Below, piece by piece: positions 35,925 to 44,862 of a stretch of 64,000 nucleotides of DNA. The notes under the pieces were generated by a model. The model was not told the DNA's origin, searched no databases, and saw only the letters and a program-made list of their open reading frames with translations. The DNA is from Allolobophora icterica (Eukaryota; Annelida; Clitellata; Crassiclitellata; Lumbricidae), in assembly GCA_963556255.1 (NCBI GenBank), contig OY744606.1:70639170-70703169 (forward strand). The letters are read 5' to 3'. Numbering within the stretch: the first letter of the stretch is position 1; each line of letters opens with the position of its first letter. A program made the translations under genes and the position numbers.

Positions 35925-37824
35925 GAAAAAAAAATCTTTCCTTTTTATAAGCTAGACTATTAAAAATGTGCCAAATGTCCATAGTAACAATCCTGCCAAA
36001 TGATATTATTTTCTGACAACTGCTTGATCTCCCTTCGCCCAATTGAAATAATTGGCATTGTAACCATTGAAGTGGGAGTTTAAATGAAGCATTTCGACGA
36101 TGCCAAAGGTAGGTTTGATTTACATAATTATGTGACACAGTTTAACAGAACCATCCAATAGCATAATAAAAGTATTATTTAGAAAGTAAAACAATTGCGC
36201 TACAACAAGTACCACAAAAACCCTCACGGAAGAACACATAAGCATCATCGCAGAGCCGGGTTCTTCATACTTCAGCCACACGACTGCGCCATCAGGCTCC
36301 AGCAAAGACATAGCTGAGTCATTAGTCGCTAGTTTGAAAGAGCGGAATGCGAAGACAGAGAACATTAAAGTTGTAGGCCTAGGGTGTGACGGCACAAATG
36401 TGAACACGGGACACATAGCGGTCGTTATTCGGCGACTGGAAGAAACCTTCCAGCATCCTCTGCAGTGGCTGGTGTGTCTGCTCCATGCCAATGAGCTGCC
36501 CCTGCGCCATCTATTTCAGGCACTCGACGGCGAGACTACAGGCCCGCGCGGATTCTCTGGACCTATCGGAAAGAGGCTAGTGACGTGTAGCGAGCAGCCT
36601 GTCTCTTCATTTGCACCAGTACAACTGACCGAGCAACTGTCCAGTGTCGACCCAAAGGAGTTGAGCACAGATCAGCGCTATCTATTGGAAATGTGCAATA
36701 GTATCAGCAAAGGTGAATGTAGCATCGATCTGGCAATGCGAAACCCTGGTTGCCTGAATCACTCACGATGGCTAACGAGAGCCAATAGAATCCTCCGATT
36801 ATATGTCAGCGACATGGAACCGTCAGAGAATCTGAAAACGGTGGTGCCGTTCATCATTCGCGTATATGCTCCAACGTGGTTCGCCATAAAAGCCCAGTCG
36901 TCATGCAAAGATGGAGCTAGGCACCTTCACCAGATCCTCGTCAAGTCACGATACCTCAGCCCTAAGCACAAGAAGATCGTCGACCCCGTCATTCATCGCA
37001 ACGCATACTTCGCTCACCCGGAGAATCTCCTCTTAGCCATGATGACGGACCATCGACCACACATACGTGAGCTGGGCCTGCGACGAGTGATGAAGGCCAG
37101 AGCTGAAGCAGATCCCAATGGACAAATACGGAGGTTCAAGGTTCCCGCAAAACTCAACTTCAACGCTGTGGAATACTTCGACATGATCGACTGGGCAGTC
37201 TGCCCTATCTCGGAGCCTCCCGTAATCAAGGCAATGACAGACACTGAGCTAAGGGATCTCATCACGACGGAGGTGACTTTAACAGTCACCTTCCCAAAAT
37301 TGCCCAGCCACACGCAAGCTGTGGAAAGACACGTGAAGCTGGTGACCGAGGCGGCGATAGCTGTTTGTGGACAGAAATCGCGAGATGGCTTCATCCGTGC
37401 ACGCGTCGCTTCTCGACAGCTAATGCCCACGTTCGAGTCAAAACGTGACTTCTCTCACTTCACCTTGTAACTGTTTGTGACTTTGAAATCAAAGATACTG
37501 TAATAATCAAGGCATCTGATTGCATTAAGATGACTATTGACTAGTTGACTACCTTACCTAGACTGTGGAGCAGTGTGGACTCTAGTGTAGACTAGAGTGT
37601 AGACTGTAGACTAGAGTGTAGAGTACTGTAGACACTAATCTACCTATATCGTTCTGATGTCGCTTAGTATTGCAAAATAAAAAGTTGCGAAGGGCGATCA
37701 AAACATTAATCAAAATTCTTGTAATTTTTACACAGTGTTCTATTGATCTATTGGCACCTTTTGACATATGTAGCTAATTGAAATTCAGAAAAAAAAATTT
37801 TTTTGCCATTTTCACTCCACCCTA
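35912..37824. mobile_element. hAT-type DNA transposon inserted in the polymerase gene (1.9 kb)
   Basis: Inverted ends TAGGGTGGAGTGA (35912-35924) and its exact complement (37812-37824) are followed inward by A-rich/T-rich runs. A perfect 8-bp duplication, ATCAGGAA, lies at 35904-35911 and 37825-37832 and fits the nTnnnnAn target pattern of Ac-type hAT elements. It encodes one transposase-like remnant. The element is on the short side, so it is probably internally deleted. Confidence 0.93.
36190..37470 (+). pseudogene. hAT-like transposase, N-terminally truncated
   Basis: A frame of about 425 codons is open from just after a TAA at 36187 to the stop at 37468-37470. No ATG is seen at its start; the first conserved part reads LTEEHISIIAEPGSSYFSH. 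VVGLGCDGTNVNTG has the Asp expected of an RNase H-like catalytic core, followed by LQWLVCLLHANELPLRHLF. The C-terminus has FPKLPSHTQAVERHVKLV and RDGFIRARVASRQLMP. I recognise this pattern from a large set of uncharacterised invertebrate proteins. Assignment to hAT rests mainly on the 8-bp target duplication, and another RNase H-fold superfamily is possible. No N-terminal zinc-finger (BED) region is seen, so it is judged incomplete. Confidence 0.7.
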
Positions 37825-37832
37825 ATCAGGAA

Positions 37833-38073
37833 AGCAAAAGGCGTTCAGAGAGCGGTTGTGAAGAAGGATCTGCACCACGAGCTATACAAGGAATGCCTGT
37901 TCGAACGAGAAGAGATGCGGCACACACAAGTCGTGATTCGAAGCCACGACCACCAGATCGGAGTGTACGAGCAGAATAAGATCAGCCTCTCTCCATTAGA
38001 CACAAAAAAGTGGATATCTCCGGACGGGATAACAACGCTGGCATACGGGCACTACAAAATCAACGACGGTTGA
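37833..38073 (+). pseudogene. Severed C-terminus of the Polinton DNA polymerase
   Basis: Directly after the right copy of the 8-bp duplication the reading resumes (KGVQRAVVKKDLHHELYKEC at its start) and ends ...LAYGHYKINDG with a TGA at 38071-38073. The basic, helical sequence is what follows the KMYSIL motif at the end of Polinton polymerases. The codon phase on the two sides of the insertion matches. Its end overlaps the end of the opposing integrase gene by 14 bp. Confidence 0.9.
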
Positions 38074-39073
38074 GTATTCTATCGGGGGGTAACTCAGTGC
38101 CCATAGGCACCAGAATCAGCTCCTCTCGTACAAACCCGCGGCCAGGCCCATCAACTAGATGGTATAAAGCCGGTTGGCCAGCCCGCCGAACAACATCCAA
38201 AATAGCGTGGATGGTGAGCGACCAGTTAGGGTCGGTGGCTCGTTTGCTACCACCCTCGAGCTCGCCGGGAGCGTACAAATATCGAACGAGAACGTCGTGT
38301 CCAAGAATAGGCTCATCCATTCCCCACAAACGAGTTTTCATTTGTGAATGAGAGGGCTTCTGTGTCACTTTAGCAGCTTTCATCGCTTCAACCGGCTTCA
38401 TGTCGAGCAAACGCGTCGGCTCATTGTTTAGTGCAGCTACAACTTCGGACATTCGGCGAACCCATTCCACTGACCGTTCGGATGACCCCCTTGCAGCCAG
38501 GAGCAATTCCTGAGCGTATTGAGCACCGAAGAGTCGCTCAGCTAGAGTACGGTTAAAGCGTTCAACGATGCCCTGTTGACGATGATTTCCGGCCTGTCCG
38601 CGTCTTACAAGAACGTCGTGCTTCGCCAGCAACGGTGTAAAATCACCCATAAATTCGCGTCCAGGATCGACCTGAAAGAGTCGAGGCCAAGTTAATGGGC
38701 CCCTCTTATAGATCCGGCTTAAAGCGGCGGCGACTTCGGTCGCACTTTTGTTGATCAACGGTTCAGCTTCTTTGTATCGTGAGGCAACATCAACAACAGT
38801 GAGAGCGTATTTATAAGTCTTTCGACCTACTTTATCGTGAGGTAAAAACAAGAGATCGGCTTGGTGTACCGCGTTTGGTCGATTTTCATCGAACTTTGGA
38901 CGCGGTATGCGGCGTGGAACGGGAAGATAAATCTGCCACACAGCTTGTTTCTTCAACCAATCACGAGCCTCCGCCTCGGAAACTTTGGCGGCTGAGGCTA
39001 GTTTCTTCACCGCAGCCTTACCTCGCCAGTAACCTCTAGGGCTGTAATAGACGGCTGAAAGGTTCTTAGACAT
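38060..39073 (-). CDS. Retrovirus-like integrase of the Polinton
   Basis: Inserts the linear element into host DNA through a DDE reaction. The start is taken at ATG 39073 (MSKNLSAVYYSPRGYW), which fits the usual N-terminus of Polinton integrases. An ATG at 39127 would add 18 hydrophobic residues and overlap the upstream stop as ATGA. With the shorter start the catalytic residues are Asp73 (HQADLLFLP), Asp136 (FQVDPGREF) and Glu171 (GIVERFNRT), 34 residues apart for the last pair, as in retroviral integrases. The C-terminal third (about 230-337) is a likely DNA-binding or chromodomain-like part (DPNWSLTIHAIL, LYHLVD). The whole frame is open, in contrast to several neighbours. It converges on the polymerase gene. 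Confidence 0.93.
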   Translation of the reverse strand: MSKNLSAVYYSPRGYWRGKAAVKKLASAAKVSEAEARDWLKKQAVWQIYLPVPRRIPRPKFDENRPNAVHQADLLFLPHDKVGRKTYKYALTVVDVASRYKEAEPLINKSATEVAAALSRIYKRGPLTWPRLFQVDPGREFMGDFTPLLAKHDVLVRRGQAGNHRQQGIVERFNRTLAERLFGAQYAQELLLAARGSSERSVEWVRRMSEVVAALNNEPTRLLDMKPVEAMKAAKVTQKPSHSQMKTRLWGMDEPILGHDVLVRYLYAPGELEGGSKRATDPNWSLTIHAILDVVRRAGQPALYHLVDGPGRGFVREELILVPMGTELPPDRILNRR

Positions 39074-39123
39074 TTCAGTTAAACTATATATAACAAACAG
39101 GTAAACACATACACAAATGATTT

Positions 39124-39675
39124 TCATTTGCGTCGCCGTCCAACACCCATTCCCAGCCTCGACTTTGCTGACATAATGGCCGATACAAGCCGGGCATCTT
39201 TCTTCTCATAATCCGGAGTTTCATCGGTGAGTGCGATCTTCGACGCGGCTGCAGCGAGGATGTCATCTGCGTGGTTACGCCCCGGAGTATCTTTATGAAC
39301 TGCGTAAGCCACATCATGGTGGAGGCACGCACGGTCGAGCTGATTAACACCGTGATAGCGCTGTGACAGCCGTTTATCGAGTTTTGTGAATGGTCCACAG
39401 TAAGAGTACTTTCCTGTATTCTGGAAAGAACCTCCCGGATTATCTTCCGAAGACATACCGGATGGAAGGCTCATATGCATTTCTGGTAGAGGTAGAGCGT
39501 TGAGGGCCCTATTCAGTAGAGAACCTCCAGTCTTTCGCACTTTAGAAGGCAAAATTTGGCTCTTCTTTGCACCGCAGACGGCACAGGTTCCCTTCTTGGC
39601 TGGCCGACCGTTTCGTAACTCGACGATTGTTTCATTTGAAGTCTCAGTATGTTTCTTACATCGTAGGCAATACAT
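39124..39675 (-). CDS. Zinc-ribbon / phospholipase A2-like virion protein
   Basis: 183 residues from ATG 39675. Two parts are visible. Residues 1-45 are a zinc ribbon: YCLRCKKHTE and GTCAVCGAKK supply four cysteines (C3, C6, C31, C34), with NGRPAKKG between them, as in DUF5679 proteins. Residues about 92-145 resemble the PLA2-like domain first described in parvovirus capsids: YCGPFTKLD as the calcium loop and LDRACLHHDVAYAV with the His-Asp pair and Tyr. The C-terminus is basic (GMGVGRRRK). In parvoviruses this enzyme helps membrane passage, and a similar role here is inference. Its start lies 38 bp from the divergent ATPase start and its stop abuts integrase. The frame is intact. Confidence 0.82.
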   Translation of the reverse strand: MYCLRCKKHTETSNETIVELRNGRPAKKGTCAVCGAKKSQILPSKVRKTGGSLLNRALNALPLPEMHMSLPSGMSSEDNPGGSFQNTGKYSYCGPFTKLDKRLSQRYHGVNQLDRACLHHDVAYAVHKDTPGRNHADDILAAAASKIALTDETPDYEKKDARLVSAIMSAKSRLGMGVGRRRK

Positions 39676-39713
39676 TGTGTTCGTTGAATACAATCATAAC
39701 TCGTTGTCTCTAT
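39676..39713. promoter_or_regulatory. Short divergent intergenic spacer between PLA2-like gene and ATPase
   Basis: Only 38 bp separate the two start codons, which point away from each other. If both genes are transcribed separately, their core promoters must overlap this spacer or the opposite coding sequence. No clear TATA box is seen. The promoter role is inferred from layout. Confidence 0.35.
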
Positions 39714-40386
39714 ATGGAAATAACAAATTTCGATCTCGAAGCCGACGATGGGAAAAAACACCACCATTGGTTGTTGCCATCAAGCATACGATGCATAATC
39801 TGTGGGCCTAGCGGATGTGGAAAAACAAACCTACTACTCAACCTCCTTCTGAAGAAGGGGTACCTACGTTTTGACCGGCTCTATCTATACTCAAAGTCTC
39901 TGGGACAGGAAAAATATCAGTTTCTTCGGGATTGGATAACAGAACTCGAAAAAGTTGCCGGTAAGGAAGTGGCTTCCTTTCACTCTTGCTCAGATGAAAT
40001 AGTTCCAGTTGAATCATTAAATAAGAATGCCAGAAGCCTTCTAGTTTTCGATGACGTCATGCTTGAAAAACAGTCGCCCATCGAAAGGTATTTCACTATG
40101 GGTCGACACGGTGGCGCGGACTGCTTCTACTTAACTCAGAATTACTTCCGCATTCCAAAGCAATGCCAATCTTATCGTCCTCTTCAACCAAGACAGTAAA
40201 AATTTGCGAGCCATTCACGATACGTTCGTGGGCGGCGACATGTCTTTCGATGAGTTCCGTACGTTCTTCAGCGAGTGTGCTGCTCAGCCATATGGATTCG
40301 CAGTCATAGATTTGACGTCCAAAGTGCACGATGGAAAATATCGTTGCGGGTTCGATCGCTTCTATAAGCCCAAGGCAAGTATTTAA
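39714..40386 (+). pseudogene. Packaging ATPase (FtsK/HerA, A32-like), frameshifted
   Basis: Powers loading of the genome into the capsid. Start ATG 39714 (MEITNFDLEADDG). Walker A GPSGCGKT at residues 31-38, Walker B SLLVFDDV near 108-115, and FYLTQNYFRIP near 141-151 match the Polinton ATPase. The first frame runs to a TAA at 40197-40199 but loses similarity after FRIPKQ. From about 40162 the family-like sequence (LIVLFNQDSKNLRAIHDTF, then FDEFRTFFSE) continues in another frame to the TAA at 40384-40386. So a single-base-type shift lies at about 40158-40167. A sequencing error cannot be excluded. Confidence 0.9.
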
Positions 40387-40397
40387 AGACATGATAT

Positions 40398-40493
40398 AGG
40401 CAACATATAGTCGACATAGAAACACGATGTGGACAAAAGTTATCGTTACAGGCAACATATAGTCGACATATAAACGCGATGTGGACAAAAGTT
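40398..40493. repeat. Tandem duplication of 44 bp with a start codon
   Basis: GGCAACATATAGTCGACATA followed by ATGTGGACAAAAGTT occurs at 40398-40441 and again at 40450-40493 with two differences and a 52-bp period. The second copy holds the start of the next gene. The first copy has the same ATG (40427) but opens only 11 codons before a TAG at 40460. Confidence 0.9.
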
Positions 40494-41582
40494 TCGTCTA
40501 AACAGGAGCGAGACGCCCTGACTCAGGATTATTTAGCTCGCAGAAATCGATTGAGACAGCGTTTCGTGGATGAGAAGCTCGGTGAAGCCAACCTTCAGTA
40601 CGATGCGGCAAAGCTTTTTAAACCAATAGCCACAGCCACGGCTGAATCCCAGGTGGCTACGTCTAAGGAGCTGCAGAAAGTTACCAGCGCTTTACAGGAT
40701 TTGCCGGCGCAGATTTCAGAGTCTGCTAACTATAACCCGATAGCGGCTTTGTTCGGTGATTCCGCAGGAACAGCAGCTGCTCCAGCCCTTCCAGCGCTTC
40801 CAACATCCCGAATTCTCCCCGCATTGTTAGTCGATCCAAACAAATATCTCAACGTCGCGGCAATCACACGGCATGGGTTTAAACCTCCGAGCGAGCTCGA
40901 TCTAGCCGATATTGCAGGTGCTGAAAAGATAATCGGCGAGGTAAATCACTATAATCGCCATACCCTGGGCAAAGAGAAAAAGAAAGCCAATAAGCAAGGA
41001 GACGAAGAAAAGGTAGATGAGGTGACTGCAGATATCGAAGCCCTAAGGGAATATAAAAAGCGAATCCATACACTGCTAGCGGGCCACAGCCTCATCAAAA
41101 AGGGAAAGGGTTTCAGTGTCCCAGCCGTTCCTCTGAAATTACAAGGTAACGCCTTGGGTGAGCTCTCCGTTGACCCCGTCGCGCTGTCTGCTGGTAGACT
41201 GAGAGTGTTTAAAGGTGGGAACCTCGTGCTCAAATCTCCGGCCGATGAGTCGTTGTTCAGCCTACTAACAAAACGCTTCGTTAAGACTAAGCAATACTCG
41301 CCTCAGGCAATCGAGACTTTTAAAAAGCTCGTTCAGATGTCTGGTCTGCCCATTCATGGCCGGAAAAGTAAAAAGTTCCAGCTGATTCGTGGCGGTGCAG
41401 TGCAATTTTACAACGACCCTAACGCCCTGGTAGAGAGGTTGCAGCTTTTGGTGGCCTCTGGGGCCGCGGGAAACACTGGTCTCGGCAACGAAATCTCCGC
41501 CATTCTTGACGAGTTACTGCGTTCCGGTGCGATCTCCAAAGAGCTGGCACTCGAATTGAATAGAAACATGCTCATAAAATAG
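40479..41582 (+). CDS. Polinton protein of unknown function, 367 residues
   Basis: Start ATG 40479, the nearest ATG after the ATPase frame. The N-terminal 60 residues are charged and probably helical (RDALTQDYLARRNRLRQRF). Residues about 60-115 are Ala/Pro-rich and low in complexity, residues 150-195 are a charged helix (KEKKKANKQGDEEK), and residues 240-350 are more globular (LFSLLTKRFVKTKQYSPQAI; LVERLQLLVASGAAGNTG). I recognise the last part as conserved among otherwise uncharacterised Polinton proteins. Position between ATPase and penton suggests a structural or scaffold role; this is inference. The frame is intact. Confidence 0.75.
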   Translation: MWTKVSSKQERDALTQDYLARRNRLRQRFVDEKLGEANLQYDAAKLFKPIATATAESQVATSKELQKVTSALQDLPAQISESANYNPIAALFGDSAGTAAAPALPALPTSRILPALLVDPNKYLNVAAITRHGFKPPSELDLADIAGAEKIIGEVNHYNRHTLGKEKKKANKQGDEEKVDEVTADIEALREYKKRIHTLLAGHSLIKKGKGFSVPAVPLKLQGNALGELSVDPVALSAGRLRVFKGGNLVLKSPADESLFSLLTKRFVKTKQYSPQAIETFKKLVQMSGLPIHGRKSKKFQLIRGGAVQFYNDPNALVERLQLLVASGAAGNTGLGNEISAILDELLRSGAISKELALELNRNMLIK

Positions 41583-41600
41583 AAATAGAAAACAAAATTC

Positions 41601-42414
41601 ATGGCTCAGATGGAACGCTCGGAGAAACTGCTCGAAGAAATTAGAGAACTTTTACAGCCTAAGGAAAATTTTAGTATAGTTGTTTCCTCAGATACTACAG
41701 GGTGGACCACGGCTTTCTCACCACCGCTGTACCTGGATCCAAAAAGACGCTTTGAGCTTGCTTTGGTCAATCTTGAAACTTATAATTCGATTCCCAACAT
41801 CGATAGTACAAATAACAAGTTCGTCTACAGCACCGACAATGGTGTGACGTGGAAGACGATCATTTTGCCCGACGGAAGCTACGAGATCGCACAGATTAAT
41901 GATGAAATCGGTAGGCAGTTAGAAAAGCAAAATTCTCCGACGGGTGTGGCACCACTCGGCTTTAATTCTCCTATTACCATAGGAGCTAACGCATCTACCC
42001 TACGCGCCTTCATAAAAATTACGAATGCCCTATATAAGGTAAATACCATATATAAGGTAAATACAATCTACCATCAGGCAAATGCTCGGTTTTAACCCTC
42101 AGAGGCTTGGTAGTGGTTATAAAGAGGGAGAAAATCCAGTCGATATTCTCCGCGTGGACACAATCCTGGTAAATTGTGACATTATCTCTGGATCGTATCG
42201 AAATGGTAGCCAGCTGCCAGTAATCTACAGTTTTTTCCCGGATGTGTCGCCCGGCTACAAGGTAATCGAGTCTCCGAAAAATCTGGTGTACCTACCAGTT
42301 GCACCGGCTGGTAACGTACAGGGCATTCGTGTGTGGCTGACCGACCAGAATGGTGAACAATTAAACCTCCGCGGTGAGACAGTAACTATAAGGTTTCACA
42401 TCCGCAGTGCGTAA
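41601..42414 (+). pseudogene. Minor capsid (penton-like) protein, frameshifted
   Basis: Expected to form the five-fold vertex, with a single jelly roll as in Polinton penton proteins. The first half starts at ATG 41601 and has FELALVNLETYNSIPNI and FVYSTDNGVTWKTI. It ends at a TAA at 42093-42095, after an 18-bp tandem duplication (42033-42065) that is itself in frame. The second half is open in another frame from 42082 to 42414, with GSYRNGSQLPVIYSFFP, SPGYKVIESPKNLVYLPV and VWLTDQNGEQLNLRGE. Similarity across the two frames is continuous, so one net single-base-type shift is placed near 42070-42090. Two separate short genes are much less likely. Confidence 0.88.
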
Positions 42415-42436
42415 ATGTTCACACTTAAATATTCTA

Positions 42437-42895
42437 ATGTTGGTTCTTGGAATTAAAAAGCGGCGTCGTGTCGTGGGTGGTGGACTTTTCGACTGGATAC
42501 CCAAAATCGCGGGTTTCCTTGGCCGTGCAGGCTCCTTCATTTCGGCGAATAGAGGCACAATCACAAACGTTGCCAAGGCGGTTGGTAATGTCGCGAAAGC
42601 CGGCGCCACAACAGCATCTGCCGTCAGGCAAATTGTTGATGCCGTGAAAGCGAGACGCGCTGCAGCCGTAAATGAAGCTCATTTACGAAATGAAAATTCA
42701 GCTGCCGCGCCCGTTGTCCCCGCACCTTTGGAGAAGGCGCTCAGCGACAAGAGCATCGAATACTTAAAACAACTGGCTGTGAGTCCACCACCCGTTGTTC
42801 CGACAATGGCTGACATAAACAGCCGCATTGCTGGATCCGGTTTCAAGACTATAAAGCCGAGTCGTTGTGGTAGGGGTCTGTTTCTTGCAAAATGA
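42437..42895 (+). CDS. pVI-like minor virion protein candidate
   Basis: 152 residues from ATG 42437; the stretch before it lacks an ATG. A basic KKRRRVVGGG is followed by an amphipathic segment (LFDWIPKIAGFLGRAGSF) and an Ala-rich helix (ANRGTITNVAKAVGNVAKAG). The C-terminus is GSGFKTIKPSRCGRGLFLAK. This layout (short leader, Gly-Gly site, amphipathic helix, tail with a second Gly-x-Gly site) resembles adenovirus pVI-type membrane-active proteins. IAGSG fits the usual adenain site shape (I/L/M-x-G-x|G), while VVGGG fits only loosely. The gene lies between penton and major capsid genes. Homology is not proved; the function is inference. Confidence 0.6.
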   Translation: MLVLGIKKRRRVVGGGLFDWIPKIAGFLGRAGSFISANRGTITNVAKAVGNVAKAGATTASAVRQIVDAVKARRAAAVNEAHLRNENSAAAPVVPAPLEKALSDKSIEYLKQLAVSPPPVVPTMADINSRIAGSGFKTIKPSRCGRGLFLAK

Positions 42896-43006
42896 AAAAA
42901 ATTTCCGACTAATTCACAAAACGGAAAAAAATGTTTAACCCACCACATATGAAATTAATTTGCAACATGATTAATAATTGAAGCTTGAACTTTTTTAACT
43001 ATAATA

Positions 43007-44302
43007 ATGGCGGCATTTGACGTGCCGAGTGAAATGTTGGACATCGCTTCGGCGGTGCCCGATGACAATAGCATCGAATCGTTTGAATACCGCGAGTATG
43101 AGTCACAAAATCCCGCGGCTATCAACAATGGCCAGGCCATACAGATAGACATCCAGAACCAAGACATTTTCACACAGCCTTCTAAGAGTTACCTTCTTGT
43201 GGAGGGCAGGCTTACAACAACTGGCGCCGCTTACATCGCAGACACGTTGGTGTCATTCATCAACAACGCCGTCCCGTACATGTTTTCTCAGATTCGATAC
43301 CTGGCTAACAACACCGAGATAGAGAATGTCATGTCACCTGGGCAAGCCACGACGATGAAAGGCATGCTGGTTTACGGCGACGACTTCTCCAGAGCTGAAG
43401 GTTTAAACATGTGTTGGCAGAAGGACACGAGTGCGGCGGCGGCGACCGCGAATATCGGCTTCGAGGCCCGTCGACTGATGATCATTGGAAAACCCGTCCC
43501 TATTGGAACGTTTTCATTCATCGTTCCCTTAAGACATCTATTCGGCTTTTGCGATGATTATCACAAGGTCGTATACGGGATTAAACACTCCTTACTGCTG
43601 AGCCGGCAGGGGGATGCAGACGCGATCTTCAAGGAAGCCGCTGCGGTCAATGGCCAGATCACGCTGACTAAACTCTCCTGGTTCATGCCGCATATAATAC
43701 CCGCTTTGGAGTATAAAAGCATGCTAATGAAGCAGATTGAAGCCAAGGTTAAGGTACCTGTAGCATTCCGCGCCATGCAATGCGACAACATTGCGGTGCC
43801 ACGAGCGACGACTTTTTCCTGGCGTTTGAGTGTTAAGTCGGGCACGGAAAAGCCACGCTGGATTCTTGTTGCTTTTCAAACTGGAAAGAATGCACATCAA
43901 GGCCAGAATCCGGCACTGTTTGACCATGTGCAGGTTCGCAACATTTTCGCTATGCTCAACAGCGATCGCTACCCGGTTGTTGACATGAATCTCGACTTCA
44001 CCAAGAGGACAACCTCTCGCGCTTACAAGGCCCTACGTGACTTCAAGGAAGAATATTGCGGCATAGACGCGCGTGAATCGTCATGCCAACTGACACCAAT
44101 CGAATTTGTAGATTTGTTTCCGATCTTCGTTCTGGACGTGCGGAGGCAATCTGAACGACTTAAAACCTCTGTACAGGACATACAAATCAAGGTGGACTTT
44201 AACGAAGGGGTACCAAATAATACGACAGCATATGCCGTCCTGATCAGCGACCGACTCCTGAATTTTGAATCGGATGGCAGCAAATTCAACGTCGTCTACT
44301 AG
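43007..44302 (+). CDS. Major capsid protein (double jelly roll)
   Basis: 431 residues from ATG 43007 to TAG 44300-44302. Polinton-type hexon-like major capsid protein, expected to trimerise and tile the icosahedral shell. Recognised from the typical N-terminus (IESFEYREYESQNPAAIN; IQIDIQNQDIFTQPSKSYLL) and from NNAVPYMFSQIRYLANNTEI, FIVPLRHLFGFCDDYHKV, RWILVAFQTGKN and VDMNLDFTKRTTSRAYKALR. The length is within the usual range. The double jelly-roll fold is family knowledge, not visible directly. The frame is fully open, and an AT-rich leader of about 110 bp precedes it. It is among the best preserved genes of the element. Confidence 0.9.
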   Translation: MAAFDVPSEMLDIASAVPDDNSIESFEYREYESQNPAAINNGQAIQIDIQNQDIFTQPSKSYLLVEGRLTTTGAAYIADTLVSFINNAVPYMFSQIRYLANNTEIENVMSPGQATTMKGMLVYGDDFSRAEGLNMCWQKDTSAAAATANIGFEARRLMIIGKPVPIGTFSFIVPLRHLFGFCDDYHKVVYGIKHSLLLSRQGDADAIFKEAAAVNGQITLTKLSWFMPHIIPALEYKSMLMKQIEAKVKVPVAFRAMQCDNIAVPRATTFSWRLSVKSGTEKPRWILVAFQTGKNAHQGQNPALFDHVQVRNIFAMLNSDRYPVVDMNLDFTKRTTSRAYKALRDFKEEYCGIDARESSCQLTPIEFVDLFPIFVLDVRRQSERLKTSVQDIQIKVDFNEGVPNNTTAYAVLISDRLLNFESDGSKFNVVY

Positions 44303-44359
44303 AAATCGGTTTTTCACATTTAGATACAAGGCCCTCTTTTAGATATATTTTTTCCAAAA

Positions 44360-44857
44360 ATGAAAACTGAATACGTTGCGTTCGGCCTTTCACTGACCGA
44401 AGGGCAAAAGCAAACATTGGCTAAAGCTGCGCGTGCCGGCACTGGCGCCACGATCCGGCTCACTCATGGCCAGCTTCGCGGAAACGATAAGCTCGCGCTC
44501 ACGAAAGTTCAAGCCGCCCGAATCGTGAAGAAGATTTCGGAAGGCGTTGGTATGGAGCTGAGATTCACCAAAACGCAACTGAAAAAGATGACAAAAATGG
44601 GCGGCTTTCTTCCGCTACTGGCTCTCCTTCCGGCGATTTTCGGCGGTTTGTCCGCGGCGGGTGGTATTGCCGCTGGGGTGACTGAGGCCGTGCACAACAA
44701 ACAGGCCAACGACGCCGCACAGGCGGAGGCGGAGCGTCACAATCGCGCACTCGAGGCCCAGGTCCGCGGGACTGGTTTATATCTCGGGCGGGAGACTCAT
44801 GGTGGCTGTTGCCCAATGTGTAAAGGATCGGGTCTCTACATCGGACAAAAAAACTAA
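44360..44857 (+). CDS. Polinton virion-type hydrophobic protein, 165 residues
   Basis: Start ATG 44360. The N-terminal half repeats a theme of basic, amphipathic segments (LTEGQKQTLAKAARAG; IRLTHGQLRGNDKLALTK; MELRFTKTQLKKMTKMGG). Next is a hydrophobic, Gly/Ala-rich stretch (FLPLLALLPAIFGGLSAAGG, near residues 80-100) that could be membrane-active. A polar helix and a tail with GLYLGRETHGGCCPMCKGSG follow, where CCPMC could bind metal. I recognise this arrangement from many uncharacterised Polinton proteins between the capsid and protease genes. Likely a core or membrane-lytic virion component; inference only. The frame is intact. Confidence 0.75.
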   Translation: MKTEYVAFGLSLTEGQKQTLAKAARAGTGATIRLTHGQLRGNDKLALTKVQAARIVKKISEGVGMELRFTKTQLKKMTKMGGFLPLLALLPAIFGGLSAAGGIAAGVTEAVHNKQANDAAQAEAERHNRALEAQVRGTGLYLGRETHGGCCPMCKGSGLYIGQKN

Positions 44858-44862
44858 AACCT

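Noticed and set aside
36120..36491. Minus-strand frame of 123 codons inside the hAT element
   Set aside because: It lies opposite the transposase-like frame and has no recognisable motif.
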